This document shows, one piece after another, positions 33,352 through 45,683 of a stretch of 64,000 nt of DNA. The notes under the pieces were generated by a model. That model was not told where the DNA came from. It searched no databases and worked only from the letters and a program-made list of their open reading frames with translations. The stretch covers positions 42,131,474-42,195,473 of the forward strand of contig CP154957.1 of the NCBI GenBank assembly GCA_039621445.1, read 5' to 3'. This DNA comes from Euglena gracilis (taxonomy: Eukaryota; Euglenida; Euglenophyceae; Euglenales). A program made the position numbers and the translations under genes. Each line of letters starts with the position of its first letter. The stretch's first letter is position 1.

Positions 33352-35510
33352 TTTTTGTATAGAAAACGTAAGTCTGCCAGCGCAAAGCGCCGGGGAAGAA
33401 AGCTTTTGAGACTTTTATTGGGGGGTGAAGGCATCGTCACGAAGCAACCTGAGCTCCAAGGAACACGTTTCCTCATTCCTCATTGGGACATCATCCACGG
33501 AAGGGGAGGACAAGGGGGAACGGGGTCAGGCAAGAAGGGCCGCCACATCTGCGAGTTGGTTCGTAGGCAGGGCCTCCGTCCCAGAAGCCCGGTTGCCTGC
33601 GCATCGCCTTACACCTCCCTGCCCCGTCATTCACTGCGCCCGGTTCGGCGCGGCTTTCGTTTCGCCATGCGGCACACGACAGAGTGAAGGGATTGCTTAA
33701 AGACCCTGGAGAGGGTAAATCCAGCTGGCCCACGGGGAAAGGTGCCCCGCACCCTTGGGGGTGTGAGCCAAGGGAGTTGGCAACACTGCTGGGCTGGACA
33801 GCGCCTAGCAAAAAAAAAGCCCAAATCCAGCTGTTTGATATTTTGGCCAAATTCTTGAGGTCAATCCTCTAAAAAGCTCCAAAACACCATTTAAAATGTT
33901 GAACACCCTTTTCCAAATTTTCCATGCCTTGCACCGAAATTTTTGGCTCAACCTGTCAGTCTGGAAAAAAAGGTGCAGGCCATCTGGACCCCGGTGGGGG
34001 GGGGGGAGGTCCTTTCTGGCATAAGGAATCCCCCGGGCGGGGATCAAGGCGAGGAAGCCGAGGCTGGTGAGACACAACCAGGTCCGGATGCCCATCAGCT
34101 TAGCGTTGGGGCAGGGTTACTCATGGGGGGGGGGGATGGCAGGTGGAGTCTCCATGTGGGGGAGGGTGGGGGAGGGTGGGGTCCTTCACAGGAGGTGGCA
34201 TCTTTAACAGCTTTTGAAAGGTTTTTGGCCAAAATACGTTTCATACCTAAAAATGCCTTAAAAATCTTCTAAAATTCTTTGTCCAACCCCCTTCAGGTGG
34301 CTGCAAAGTAAATAAAACTTGTCCATGGGACAGGAAAAAACTGCTGGCTGGCTGGACCCCCCCAGGGCTGTACAGGAAGGCCTGGTGGGGGTTAACCCCC
34401 ACCTGGGAGGTGGGGGAGGGTCCACCCCCCACCCACCACAGCACCCGCGCAAGGAAATTTTCCTTCAGCGCCGAAAGAAAAATTTGACCTAAAAATTGGC
34501 ACCCCTGGAAGTATGGGAAGACTTGGCGATGTTCGGACCCCCCGCCCATAGGATTGCGGGGATTCCCCCCCCCCCGTGGATGGGTGCGGCTTCTTTTTAA
34601 GACCCCCGGGGACAAGGAAGGGGGGGTTCCCCACCAACCCAGCACAGCGCCCCCCCCAAAAAAAAATCGGACTGTCTAAGGCCATTGCCAAAAATAAAAT
34701 TCGGCACTTCGCACATTTCGGCACAAAGCACAAATAATGTCCCTGGCTGGGGTCCGAGATTTGGGTGACGGTGGCCCCCGCATTCACAGCGATGAACGTT
34801 TGGGGAGAGATACCTGCGAAAGGACATCCCCACTTAAACGTCCACGTTATTTCAGCAAATGAAACCAAATTCTCAACCACATCAGCGATCCACTAACAAT
34901 TGAATGCCCGTCATTCATATCTCTGGCGGGCATTTGAACAAAAGGTCAAAAAACCCAATCCCATCCTTTCACTCGACCAAAAATCCACAAGGAAAATGGT
35001 GAAAATTCTGCATTTCTTGACAGAAACAAATCGACCTCTGGAAAAGATTGATAATGGCATCCATTGTTCATCACCATCCACCCAGCACCCAGCACTGCAA
35101 AAACACATTCTTTTTGACAATTCAATTTGACCCGTTCATGTATGTCCTCAAGAACCAGCTAGAAAAAAAGGTGCTGGCTGGACTCCCTTGGGGTTGGGGG
35201 GTCAGGGAGGCGGGTCCTACCGTGGTTCCCAATAACAGCCAAAGAAATCCAAATCCAGCTGGGTTGGGATTCTTCAGCCAAAATTTTGAGGTGAAAATAC
35301 AAAAATACCTCAAAAATGACATTCTTGACCCCCTTTCCAAAAAAGATTCTTTCCAGCCAGCCCAGATAGTACTCCATGTCGCCCTTGACTGGCCCTGTTG
35401 GCCAAGAGGGATTTAAACTGCCCTTGCAGCGCAATCATCAATAAAAACCCTATGTACCCCATATATGTTCCCTATGTTTGTACCCTATGTATATACCCTG
35501 TGTACCCTAT
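33352..35510. other. Repeat debris of a GCTGGCTGG/CCAGCTGG family
   Basis: Segments at 33710-33890, 34255-34400 (inverted) and 35150-35330 share AAATCCAGCTG, a GGTGCTGGCTGGAC-like word and CAGCCAAAATTTTGAGG. Related copies occur at 39815-40030 and 40130-40170. G-runs near 34000, 34125 and 34570. No gene recognised; 33172-33687 is open on plus for 171 aa without recognisable features. Confidence 0.45.
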
Positions 35511-35518
35511 GTACCTTA

Positions 35519-35787
35519 CAGGGATTTTTTTAAAGGCCGGGGGAGCCCCCCCCCCCCGCCGCCCACCCACCCCCGGGGAGGGCCGGGGGGGGGGGGTCCC
35601 GGGCACCCGCTCACTTTTCCCCGAAAATGACCAAAAATCGCGAAAAACGCTAATAATAGCACGCTAACAATTTTCGGTGCCGAAAAATATATCCCACCCC
35701 CCCCCCGGGGGAGGGGGCTCGGCCAGACCCACCCACACTACCCCCCCTCCCCCCCAGGTGGTCCAAGATTTTAAAAAAAAAACCCTG
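35519..35787. mobile_element. hAT-type MITE (family with 13629-13915), copy 2
   Basis: 269 bp, ends CAGGGATTTTTTTAAAGGCC and (other strand) CAGGGTTTTTTTTTTAAAATC. G/C runs lie on both sides, with the body matching 13660-13900 in the same order (CACTTTTCCCCGAAAATGACC, TTTTCGGTGCCGAAAA centre). The flanking 8-mers GTACCTTA and GTGCCGCA agree only at 5 of 8, so the duplication is decayed. Confidence 0.75.
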
Positions 35788-36535
35788 GTGCCGCACACAC
35801 TGACTTGTTTAAGGGCACAATTATTACGTTATTTATTGGCTCGATGATACATTGTTATCCTTGAATGAATGACTTTGCGGTTCAATGGTTGGATTCCAAA
35901 GCAGTGTTTGGCGAAACATCTTTCACCTCATGGGTAATTTCCACTTTCCCAAAAACCTGCAGTTATCGTTTTTGGAAATTCAATCCCAATCAATCCACCT
36001 TGGTTCAGGGCTGGGAAAAAAATCAAAGATATGAATGGAAAGTGGAAGGGAAAAGGGGGGATGACAAGAAACCAGTGAGCCACTCTCCCAAAATCTATTC
36101 ACTTCCCCTGTCAGCAAACAACTGAAATAGGGGAGTTGGAGATACCGAAACTGCTGAACCAGTTACACATTCTTTCAGTCAAACCAAAATAACAAAAGAA
36201 AAGGTGAAACAAAAAAGCAAGAAAATTTCGAAAAGCATGCATCATACCAAGAAGGGTGGCAAAGAAGAAGTGGAAAAACGGTACACCAAGGATTGGGCTT
36301 GCAATATTGATAAACCAATTTGGCAAGAATGGCGTGATTCGCAAGAAAAGAAGGTAACTGAAGAGGTTGTTCTTGTGGAGCTCCACCTGCGCCGGAAGAA
36401 TGTCCTCAGAATTTGGGCTTCTGAAAGAACTCCAAGATTGGATGAGGGATGTCTTTGTGAAAAACATAACAGGCCTTGACTAACAAAAATGAGCAGACAT
36501 AAAGCAAAATATGTGCACATGTGAAGGGCAATACA
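35788..36535. other. No gene recognised
   Basis: Open frames on both strands (minus 36111-36467, plus 36204-36479) overlap; the plus one is Lys-rich. Nothing nameable. Confidence 0.35.

Positions 36536-36537
<2 letters not shown>

Positions 36538-36570
<33 letters not shown>
36538..36570. repeat. (CA)16 microsatellite
   Basis: Uninterrupted CA units. Confidence 0.97.
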
Positions 36571-36571
<1 letters not shown>

Positions 36572-36609
36572 CCAAGGATTGGTGCTTATTTGTTGTGGGG
36601 GGGTCAAAT

Positions 36610-37195
36610 TCTCATTTGCAGTTATTCAGTGTCGTCCTAATTTATCTGCAACTATCCGTAATTATCCATGATTATCCAAAAAAAAGCCTGTGCTGACTGG
36701 GGATATCCATCCAGAAATGGCTGTAACCGATGGGAGCAGAAAGATTGGTCATGACATCACCTCAGAAATACTCATAAATTAAGAAATTATCACAGAAAAT
36801 GACACAAGCAGCCAAAAGCAGCCAGAAGCAGCCGGAGAAGCCAGAAATAAGTGGCTGCTCTTTGGGCGGTTTTGGCAACTTCTGGGGCGTTTTTGGCCGC
36901 TTTCAGGCTCTGTTGGCCACCTTTGACCATCGCCCACATTTTGCCACTTTCGGACATTTTCGCTCCTTTTGGCTGCTTTCGGCCCTATTTGCCATTTTTT
37001 GGCCAGTCAAAAACAGCCAGAAGCAGCAAAAAGCAGCCAAAAGTGGCCTTTGGCCACTTTTGAAAACTAGGAAATGACCAAAAACAGCTGAGTTTGGTGC
37101 AAATTTTGGCACATCCGTACTTATCTGTTTTATCCGCAGTTATCCGCACTGGGGGTTTCGGGCTTATCCATAATTATCAGTAGCTATCCGTCTCA
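36610..37195. repeat. Region bounded by TTATCCGTAATTATCC-type words, with GCAGCC tandem motifs
   Basis: Diverged 10-12-bp units of ATTATCCGTA occupy 36610-36680 and 37120-37190. Between them AAAAGCAGCCAGAAGCAGCC recurs (36808-36845 and 37010-37045), inverted against GGCTGCTTTCGGCC-type words at 36895-36985. A possible decayed foldback element. No coding signal. Confidence 0.55.
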
Positions 37196-39195
37196 GGATG
37201 AGGACGCCCGTTCTGACCCAATTTGATTGATTTTGTTATTTTATAACGTCTCCTCCTTGTACCATAACCGTCTGATAATTTTCCCCAATCAAACCAAAAT
37301 CAGGAAATGGCAAGCTGTCTGAAAAAAATTCCCCCCCAAAAAACATTTTTTTTCACCTCATGCTTGAGGCTTATTCAAACAAGACTTCCCAAAAGCCAGA
37401 GGAAAAGCAGGGGAACCAACCTTTTTTATTTGAGCCCTTGGGGTTGCAATTTTCAAATTGGGCTAGGGAAAAACAACCCTGAGGGGAGAACACACAACCC
37501 TGGAGGGGAAAATGGCATTTTTCGAACCACTGCGCCTAACTTCTGTACTGTACATAATCTTCAAAAATGCGGAGAGGGGGGTAAGTATTTGGGCAGCTAA
37601 AGTTGCTCCTATATGCTACGAGGTTATCAATTGAAGGGGTATTATTTGGGGGTTACACATGCACACACAAACTATGCATACATCCACAAGCACAAGCAGA
37701 CCTCCTCTGTAAAGTTTCGTATGCGCTCTGGGAACCATACAACGAAGAACTTTTTCCCAAAGAACTTGGAACCCATGTAAGCAGCACTCGCACCAAAGGT
37801 CGCGCACTGCATGAAGGTAATTGAGAAGTACTTCGACGGGGAGAAGCGAGGTAATCCACTTCACCCACCAACACTTGCACAAAACAAATCATGAAAAAAT
37901 CCGATAAGCTCGCAAAAACGTTCCTTGGTGAACTTTCTTTGGGCCATGATTCATCCATTGTAACAATTTGGAAATAAAATAGGCTTTTAAAAATAGAAAC
38001 AAAAAATTCGTAGAATATGATATCAATTTTTTTGCAAAGTTGGCCTAAAATTCGGTGACAGGTGTCTGGGGGCAAAATTGAATGGTTCGCTTGAAAACCA
38101 TGTCGGTAATACTTGCTCCGAACAACCTTGATGAAGAAAAAATAAGCACTGAGTCCACTTTTGCATGCCTCTTTCTCCATATGCCAACTCAGAGAAGATG
38201 GTGTGGGAGACCGACACAAATTTAAAAAGCTGGCTTATTTTGAAACCCCTTTTGACCCTAGAACAAATTCTTTTGCAAACATGATGGACTTCTGCTCAAA
38301 ATCCGAAAAAGAGAACATTTTTGTTAATGAAAGCAAGACAATCAGGGTTAAAAATCATGCTAAACAATTTTTTGGGTAATATGGTGCTGGGAAGAGGAAA
38401 ATGAGTTGGGACACACCAAAACAGTCAATGCAAATGCAACGTTCAACCCAAAAAGGGATCCACATACAACGTTGATAAATATGGTTCCTGGGATGCTGAA
38501 CGTCTGCAAGCTGAAGGGAAAAAAACATTTTTTTTTGCACCAATGAGAAACCCCCATGAAAATTAACGTGACCCTCCCCCCATTTCCTGGCCACCCTCCA
38601 GGCAGCCTTGGCCCCTTCCAGCCAATTGGGGGGGGACTCTAACCCAGGTAGCAAATGGAGGGGCAGGGGTGAGGGGGGTTGGCACAGACCCCCCCCCCGG
38701 GGGGGAAGAGGGTGGGTCGACCCCCTGGAGACTCCCTGCAAAGCGCCGGAAAATTTTTTGCCAGCTGCAGTGTGGTGTTGGTTGTGGAGCGACATAAGAT
38801 GTGCTTATGGTTCAAAAACTGACTGCAGACCCCCCTCAGAGCCGAGGGGGAGGGGATCTCCTGGAACCAAAAAAAAATTCTTCTGCTGCCGCAACGCTTC
38901 CTCAGCCATAACCGGGGTGGTTTATGAGGGGACGTTCTTTTTGGGGGACCCCCCTGATTGGTGGATTGGAAATTTTGAGATGCACAAAATTCATTTTCTT
39001 CCTCGTTCACCTGACATAAATTTGAATATCTCCCCTGTAATTCAAGTGGTTTTTTGGTGGACTGTTCTGGACAGCCATTTATCATTACTATTAACATCAT
39101 TACTATTTCTTTAGGCGGTATTTCCTTACATCATGGTTTTCTGGCACCTTTTCCCCATGATGCATACATTGTCGAAAAATTGGCCGTGTGGCCCA
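37196..39195. other. No firm gene; possible minus-strand exon at 37690-37835
   Basis: On minus, after CCCGTCGAAG, the frame reads YFSITFMQCATFGASAAYMG and then KKFFVVWFPERIRNF. It is uninterrupted and protein-like, but I cannot assign it; FPER recalls the PAQR signature without the rest of it. 37653-38219 is also open in another minus frame. G/C runs at 38690-38705. The remainder shows nothing. Confidence 0.25.
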
Positions 39196-39199
39196 GACA

Positions 39200-39745
39200 G
39201 TAGACTTGGGGGGGGGGTTGTCGGCCAACTACCCAATTGGTCAGCCGACTAACCAGCGTCGGTAGCCATTCGGCGAGACGGGGGGGGGGGGTAGTGGGTG
39301 GTCGGCTAGTCGGTCCAATATACTAATGGGTCAAGTTCGCCGAATGTTAAGCCCCACCCCTCAAAAAAAGGCTTGGCCAAATCATCTCAAAACCGGCCGA
39401 AACCCACCCATTTTGCCGAAATTTTACGGCAGGGGGGCTGCCGCCTACCTCCCCCCTGTACCCCCCAGCCTCCAATTGATTGAGTCAGCCTAAGACCCTT
39501 TACTCGGGGGCCAAATCCTTTTTGTGGGTCATTTTGGCTGGATTGTGTTTGCCACTGTTTGAAAAACTCATGGGCAGAGGCCCATGTCAAAATGCCACGA
39601 AAAAGGACTTTCCACAAAGGGACTTTGTTGTTTTGGGGGGGGGGGAGGTGGTACCCCCCAAGTGTGAGGAGGCCGTAGGCCGACTAAGTTCGCACGCAAT
39701 CAATTGGAGGCTGAGGGGTGCGGCTCCTACCCCCCTGAAGTCTAC
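39200..39745. mobile_element. GTAGACT-ended inverted element, degenerate copy
   Basis: Begins GTAGACTTGGGGGGGG and ends GAAGTCTAC. Internal words GTCGGCCGACT/GTCGGCTAGTCGG and CCTTTTTGTGGGTCATTTTGGC match the larger copy at 43100-43947. The right-hand inverted repeat is eroded and there is no clear target duplication. Confidence 0.6.
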
Positions 39746-39814
39746 GTCACCGCGCCAGAAAAAATTGGCCAAGTTGAAAACCCGGACCTTAAGAACCCCC
39801 AGGGGCGGGGTCTA

Positions 39815-40030
39815 GCCAGCTGGCTGGAAAAAGGCGCTGGCTGGACCGCTGGACCGGAGGTGGTGGGGGTCCGGGTTCTACCAGCTGTCAGGCTGGACCT
39901 GGATGGTACCTGAAAACAGGCAAAAAAAAAAGCTCAACTCCAGCTGGGTTGCATGTTTTCAGCCAAAAAATTTGAGGCGAAAATTCAAAAGGACCTTTAA
40001 AAGGCCTTTTCGACTAGTTTGAAAAAAGGT
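39815..40030. repeat. CCAGCTGG/GGCTGG family copy
   Basis: Contains CTAGCCAGCTGGCTGG, GGCGCTGGCTGGACC, ACTCCAGCTGGGTTG and TTCAGCCAAAAAATTTGAGG in the same order as the 35150-35330 copy. Decayed repeat without coding potential. Confidence 0.6.
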
Positions 40031-40427
40031 CCTTTAAAAAGGCTATTTTGACCATTTTGCATAAATTGACGGCGCTTTGCGCTGAAATTTTTATCGGTCC
40101 AGCAACAAACCCCGGGGGGTCCACAGCCCGGCTGGGAGCTGTTGGCTGGAGAAAAGGTGCTGGCTGGTTGGCCCCCCCCCAAAGGCAGGGTCCGGCGGAA
40201 ATCTCCATTTTTTTCCCATTCCCAAACTTGGCCTTTGGCCGAGGCTTGTGGAAATCCCAGAATTGAGTGACCGAAATGGTCAAAAAGTCAAAACAGAGGG
40301 GTTTGACTTTTTGCCTACACTGCCTTCCCAATGAGAGGGTCCGTTTCGAAAAGTGTTTTTTTTGGGGGAGTCAAATTCTCCCAAGGTCCACAGTCAACGT
40401 ATCTTGGATGGGTGAAGCGCTGTTTGC

Positions 40428-40592
40428 GCCTTGGTTCTGTGTTTGGGCCAAGAGTCAGGAGGAGCCTAGGGGCGCCGAATGTGCCATGGTGGCCCCTGGG
40501 CCCACCTCAAACCTTGGCCCAAAACGCCGTTCTTGGAGTTTGGGGCAAGATGAAAGACTTTTTAAGTCTCGAAATCGGCCCAAACATTGTGT
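40428..40592. repeat. GTGTTTGGGCC hairpin family, copy 1
   Basis: Starts CTGTGTTTGGGCCAAGAG and has CCTTGGCCCAAAACGCCGTTC and TCGAAATCGGCCCAAACA, with an inner GGGGCGCC/GGCCCC hairpin. The same order occurs at 58764-58933 inside the 1949-bp element. Probably a small foldback element. Confidence 0.65.
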
Positions 40593-40599
40593 TAAAGTG

Positions 40600-43095
40600 C
40601 AGAACAGTTGCAAGTTGGTCATGAAACCGAAGCTTATGACCTATGGCAAACAATCACCGATGCTACATATGACCTGTCAACCTGTCAATAAAAAATAACA
40701 ATGTGAGAAATTCAGTTGAAATACCAAACACACATTTTCAATGGGGGCGTCAAGGCAAGGGGGAAAAAGCAAAAGAGTAGGGACGTGCAACAACCAAGGA
40801 AGTCTGGCATTGCTTGGCACAAATAGACCATGGTCTGTTTCGACCTGTTATTTTCGGTTTGCGTGGTGAAGAAGAAACCAAAACCAGTAAAAAAAAATTC
40901 ATCCACCACGGGGGGGGGGGGGCAGGTCCAGCCAGCCAGCAGCTCAAATCCAGCCATCGGGCTGGGAGCCCCCCTTAGTTGCACTAAGGCTTCTTGTCTG
41001 TTTATGGGAGCCCCCCCCCCCGGGGGGTCAAATGAAATAAAGTTGGGTCCAGCCCGGAGGCCAGGCCGGTCGGCCGCAGGCTGGCCAGCCAACTGGGCTG
41101 CCCAGCTCACCTATCCCTGCATCTTTTTCCTTCCTAGCTCCATCCATCGAAATGTCGAGAAGGCAAAAATGTTTTAAATTTTTGTTTTTCATTGACCCAG
41201 CCCAGCCCAGCCCCCTCCCCCCTCCCTATCCCCCGGGGGGGGGGGGTCCAGCCAGCAGCTCATTTCCAGCCAGCAGCCTTTTTGCCAGCCGGAGGCTGGA
41301 CCCCTCCCCCCCTGGGGGGTCCTTAAAAAAACCCCTGATCCACCGCAGTTCATAAAATTAAATCAAAGGGGGACAGTGAATGATAGTACCTTGAAGAAAA
41401 AAAAACACTGTGGAATGAAGAAAACCAGAAAATTCACTTTGTTGCTGGAAAAATTAACTTCGTTTTTCGTTTTTTCTTTCCATGTACAAAAATGAAGAGC
41501 TGTGAACAAGAAAATCTTAGCAGCAAGAAAAAAACCAAACACCTTGAATGACGAAAATGACCGCACAAAACAACTGAACTCCAACCGGAGCTGAAGCGCA
41601 GCCAAAACACATTTTCAATTTTTTAACCAAATTTGACAATTCAAAAAGTGGGGTCAAATGACCTAAAGAATATCCTCAAAAGCAAAAAAAAAAAACGGAG
41701 GTAAAGAAATGAGGATTTACCCTCTCCCAGTTTTCAAAATATCCGAAAGATGGCCAAAACGAGGCAATATTCCCCAAGGGTCTGTTTTTCAACACCATGT
41801 GCTCTGAGGAACAAGAATGAAATACACAAATGGAGTCGAAAATTTCCTCGTGCCTGAATAATCCTGGAGCCATGTCAAAATCCGCATGGAATGAAACATT
41901 TTTGACACACCAGAAAATTGCGCTTCGAAAAGAGTCAAGGTGAACTTTGCGAACCAGCGCATGCACAAAAGAGCATACTGTTTGAAAACTCTGAAATTTT
42001 AAATTTGACCTGTTTGAAAGAAAGAGTTAAGAAAGCACACTTGTACCACGAATCTCAGAGTTGTTTTAGACTGCCCAGCATGCATGTTGTGTTCCCAGTA
42101 TGCACGTTGTGGGGAGGGCATCCTTGCGACATTGCAAAGGATACAGTCAAAAAACGTTTTTGAATGCTTTGCACCTGGACCCTCCAAAAAAGGTGTGGAA
42201 ATGTGCACCACCAAAAAAAGATGATGGAAGTTAACGCCACCTAAGATTTTCAGGACCACCCCGACCGCAGCAAATAATACTGCAATATGGAAGTTGCACC
42301 TGCCATCGTCATGGAACAAATCCACACCATCGCAGCTCTCACCCTGCAAAACACATCTGTGCAGTTTTCCTACGCCTGAAAAATACTCCTCCAAAAGCCG
42401 CATCACGTCTGCTCCAATGAGAGAGGAAACCCTCATTTGGAAGTATTTTGGTCCTTGTCCTTTCATTAAAATCCTCACATGAAGTGCCTTGATGGCGAAA
42501 AGGAAAAGTGCATTAAAAAAAAAACAATTAACTCAGCCAATTGGCCATTTACCTAACCAATTGGCGAACAATCTGCCCTTCAGGTGCCTGGCAACTTACC
42601 GGGGGGGGGGGATTGAAGCTAGATAAAATTAGACCCGACAAAATTGGAAGCCGAAAAAATTGGTGCCAAACCTGAAAACGGCCCGGAAAAAATTGGCAGG
42701 TTTTGTATGCAAGATGACTGGAAAAGGGGTGATTTTCAAAACTTTGAGGCAGGATTTTCAAAAAAGGCCCGGAAAAATTTGGCAGGATTTCTGTACGCCA
42801 ATTTTTTCCCAATCAATTTTTTTGGCATCCAATTCCCCCCCCCCCCGGTAGATTTGGTCAGCAAAATCAATTCATCCAGCTCTGGCAGTGCCTTCGTTCA
42901 GGATGAGTGAACTTCAGAACTTGAGTATGTTTGTGACTAAGTTTTGGGCATCAGCAATAACCATACAACCAACGCCATTGTTGTTGGAATGGCTTGACGT
43001 TCTAAATGAAACTCTGGAGAACAGGTTTTGGAACTTGTTGACAGATTTTTTGAAATGTCTCCAAAAAATTATACTTGAAAGCTTTGACGGCGCAA
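40600..43095. other. No firm gene; ORF 41999-42478 minus is the best candidate
   Basis: The minus-strand frame at 41999-42478 (159 aa) has a mixed, protein-like composition (SSLIGADVMRLLEEYFSGVG, GESCDGVDLFHDDGRCNF) but no family I recognise. Plus 42888-43103 is also protein-like (LLLEWLDVLNETLENRFWN) and runs straight into the GTAGACT element. GGTCCAGCCAGC repeat fragments occur at 40920 and 41250, and several G/C runs. Confidence 0.3.
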
Positions 43096-43099
43096 GGCA

Positions 43100-43947
43100 G
43101 TAGACTGGGGGGGGGGGGTAGTGGGTAGTCGGCCAACTAGTCGGCCGACTACCCACTCTAATGCACTAACGGGTCCAAACCGCCGACTTTTAAGCCCCCC
43201 CATGAAGAAAATCCTATGCAAACTAGTCGGTGGCTAGTCGGTGGTCATAAAAATGGTCTGTGCGGACCCAAATCACCCGGAAATGGTCCGGATGGGTCCA
43301 AATAAGTGTCTTACACCTAAATAAACACCCCCAGATGGAAATCTTTGGTCGGTGGGGGTCGGTGGGCCCTTGATGGGGGTCCGGAGGGGCAAAAAACCAA
43401 TGATGAAACAGGGATTACATGAAAATCCTTTAGAAATGCAAGCATTCTGCATCACGAGAGGCAGAAAACTCGCCCCTCACCCCCATCCGAGCCTCAAATA
43501 ACAAAATCCCTTCTAAGTCGTTTTTGTGGCTCACTTTGGCATAGGTGGGGGGGCTCCGCCCCCCCTGCACCCCCCCCTCAAATAACAAAATCCCTTCTAC
43601 GTTGGCAATATACTTGGTGGGATAAGTCCTTTTTGTGCAAATTTTGCCATTATATTGAAAATCCAATGGGGAGAGGTGTTCTTTTCCCAAAAGTGGCCCA
43701 AAATGGACATTTTCTTCCCAAGTTTTTTGCATATGCACCCCCGATTGGGGGGTTCTGGAGCCATTTGGGTGAGTTTTGACTGGCGTTGAGGTGATTTGGA
43801 CAAAAGTTTTCCCAGGGGGGGGGGCTTAAAAGTCGGCAGTTTTGACCCGTTAGAACATTAGAGTGGGTAGTCGGCCGACTAGTCGGCCGACTACCCAATT
43901 GGTCGGCCGACTAGTCGGCCGACTACCCACTACCCCCCCCAGTCTAC
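43100..43947. mobile_element. GTAGACT-ended element with about 110-bp inverted repeats
   Basis: 848 bp. Starts GTAGACTGGGGGGGGGGGGT and ends with a C run plus AGTCTAC. Arms 43100-43205 and 43810-43947 are inverted copies rich in TAGTCGGCCGACTACCC palindromes and end with CCGACTTTTAAGCCCCCC. The long arms are like those of Mutator-type elements. The 9-mers CGCAAGGCA and CGTTTGGCA that flank it match at 6 of 9, suggestive but weak. The interior holds TCAAATAACAAAATCCCTTCT twice and no transposase. Confidence 0.75.
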
Positions 43948-45340
43948 CGTTTGGCACTAGCTTTGACAGCAATTGCAAAATACTTTGACAGATTTTCATG
44001 CAAAAAAAAATGACACAGGTTTTGAGAAATTGATATGGTGTTTTGCGCAATAGGGATGTTTCATCAATTGCCTTCACCTCCTCCCCCAAAGTGGCCGCCC
44101 TCCAAGCACCGTGGGACCCCAAAACGAGGGTGGGAAGGTGGTGGACACTTTGAGGGGGGGGTGCTGACCTTCACCGCCTTCAGCGCCGAAAGGAAGTGGT
44201 CACTTTGGAGGCTAGGCAGTCAAGTTCGGGTCCCAAATCCCCCTCCCTGTCTGGCTGAGTTCGGACCTCGACAGGGGGTCACACGGGACCCCCCCCCCTC
44301 CGGTGCCTGGGCTCCCCCCTTGTATTTTGTTAGTCCAGGCCCCAGACCCCCCTCCCCCCCCTCGAACTCGACTGGTCCACTTGAGTTTGCAACTCGGCAA
44401 GGGGGTCCTGCGGGACCCCCCCCCCCCGCTGTGCCTGGGCCCCTTTGAGGGGAGTTGAAGCAATTTTTTTGTCAAAATTCTTGGCCATCTTGGTGAGGGG
44501 GGGACTTTGAGGGGGTGGTGAGGGTATGTCAAAAAAAAAAATCTCAAAAAAAAACCTATCAAGGATTTTCAAAGAAATCCTTCAAAATGTTTCATGGATT
44601 CAGTCATTTCTGTCCGAGAATTAGTCAATCTGTTTCAAGAATAGAGGGCGGCAGCTGTGGTGACAATGCGTGGGCGATAAAAAATTGAGGTCTCCAAAAA
44701 GACTCCTTCCATTGAACATCAAAGAAAGAGAGTGGAGGCATACAAGATGTAGAAAATAACAATAGCAAACATCACGGTGAAATAATTGCTCTCGGTGAAT
44801 TGCCTGAGGTGAAGCGCAACATCTCCAGCTTCTTTCAAACTATGAGGTAATGCCAAATTGCTCAGCAACTCAGAAACTTGAGCATTGTGAAAGAGCGTTT
44901 CATTCATTTGGCAACTGTGAGGGAGCAAAAGAATTATGCCATTTTGATCGCACCATTAACATGTCATTATTGGTGTCAGGCAAAGATTCAAAACCTTTTC
45001 TGCATTGAACCACGCGGAGTGAAACATGAAGTTGCACCTGGAATATTGAGATGCTATCTCCCATTTTTGTGGACCGATTAATCTCCCCCTGCACCGAACG
45101 ATTCGATTAATCGGTGGCCACAAACGATAAGTCGATAGTCGAATCCACCCTACTGAACTTGGCAATAACCTCAGTGGTGGAAAATTGTGGATTTAATTCG
45201 CACCATGTATGAACTCCTTTTTGCAAAGGTCCGAAAAAAACTCGGTCAGTCACAGTGCTTTCTTGCAAAAGGAAAAATGACCTTAAAGGAGGCGAAATGG
45301 GTATTGAACCCACGACTTTGGGGTAACACTCCATACACAG
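43948..45340. other. No gene recognised
   Basis: G/C-run clusters at 44150, 44290-44365 and 44410-44430 with a GCCTTCAGCGCCGAAAGG hairpin look like another decayed short element. 44719-45165 has overlapping frames on both strands without known motifs. Confidence 0.35.
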
Positions 45341-45344
45341 TATG

Positions 45345-45679
45345 GGGGTGTTCCCCCCGTGACCCCCCCGTGACCCCCCGTGACCCCCCCCCCCCCGTGG
45401 CCCGAACAAGGACCCTTTTTTGGCGAAATTTTGTGGGGAAAATTTTTGGCCGGTGATGCCTAATTTGATAAAATTCTCAGGCAAATTCTTAATTTTGAGG
45501 CGTAAATTTCAAATTTGGGCTTGGTGATTCCTAATTTGATGTCAAAATCCTAATTCTAGGTGTGGGGATTCTTAATTTGTGAGATTTTTTTCCCAAAAAT
45601 TCCGGCTCGGTGATTCCTAATTTTGCCACCAAAAATGTGGTGTTCCCCCCGTGACCCCCCCGTGACCCGAACTACCCCC
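45345..45679. mobile_element. GTGACCCCCC family element, copy 1
   Basis: 335 bp. Starts GGGGTGTTCCCCCCGTGACC and ends GTGACCCGAACTACCCCC; outer ends GGGGGTGTTC/GAACTACCCCC are inverted. Just inside each end GTGACCCCCC is tandemly iterated in the same orientation. The body has GTGATTCCTAATTTGAT-type units about every 40-60 bp. The flanking TAT (TATG) is duplicated at 45341 and 45680, suggesting a 3-bp target duplication. Related copies lie at 54497-54868 and 56567-56956. Confidence 0.8.
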
Positions 45680-45683
45680 TATG

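Noticed and set aside
37690-37835. Second PAQR exon because of FPER
   Set aside because: Only four residues fit; the P-G-x-F-D and helix spacing are absent.
37653-38219. 188-aa minus ORF as a gene
   Set aside because: No recognisable domain, overlapping equally long frames, and a different minus frame (37690-37835) looks more protein-like; left as an unassigned stretch.
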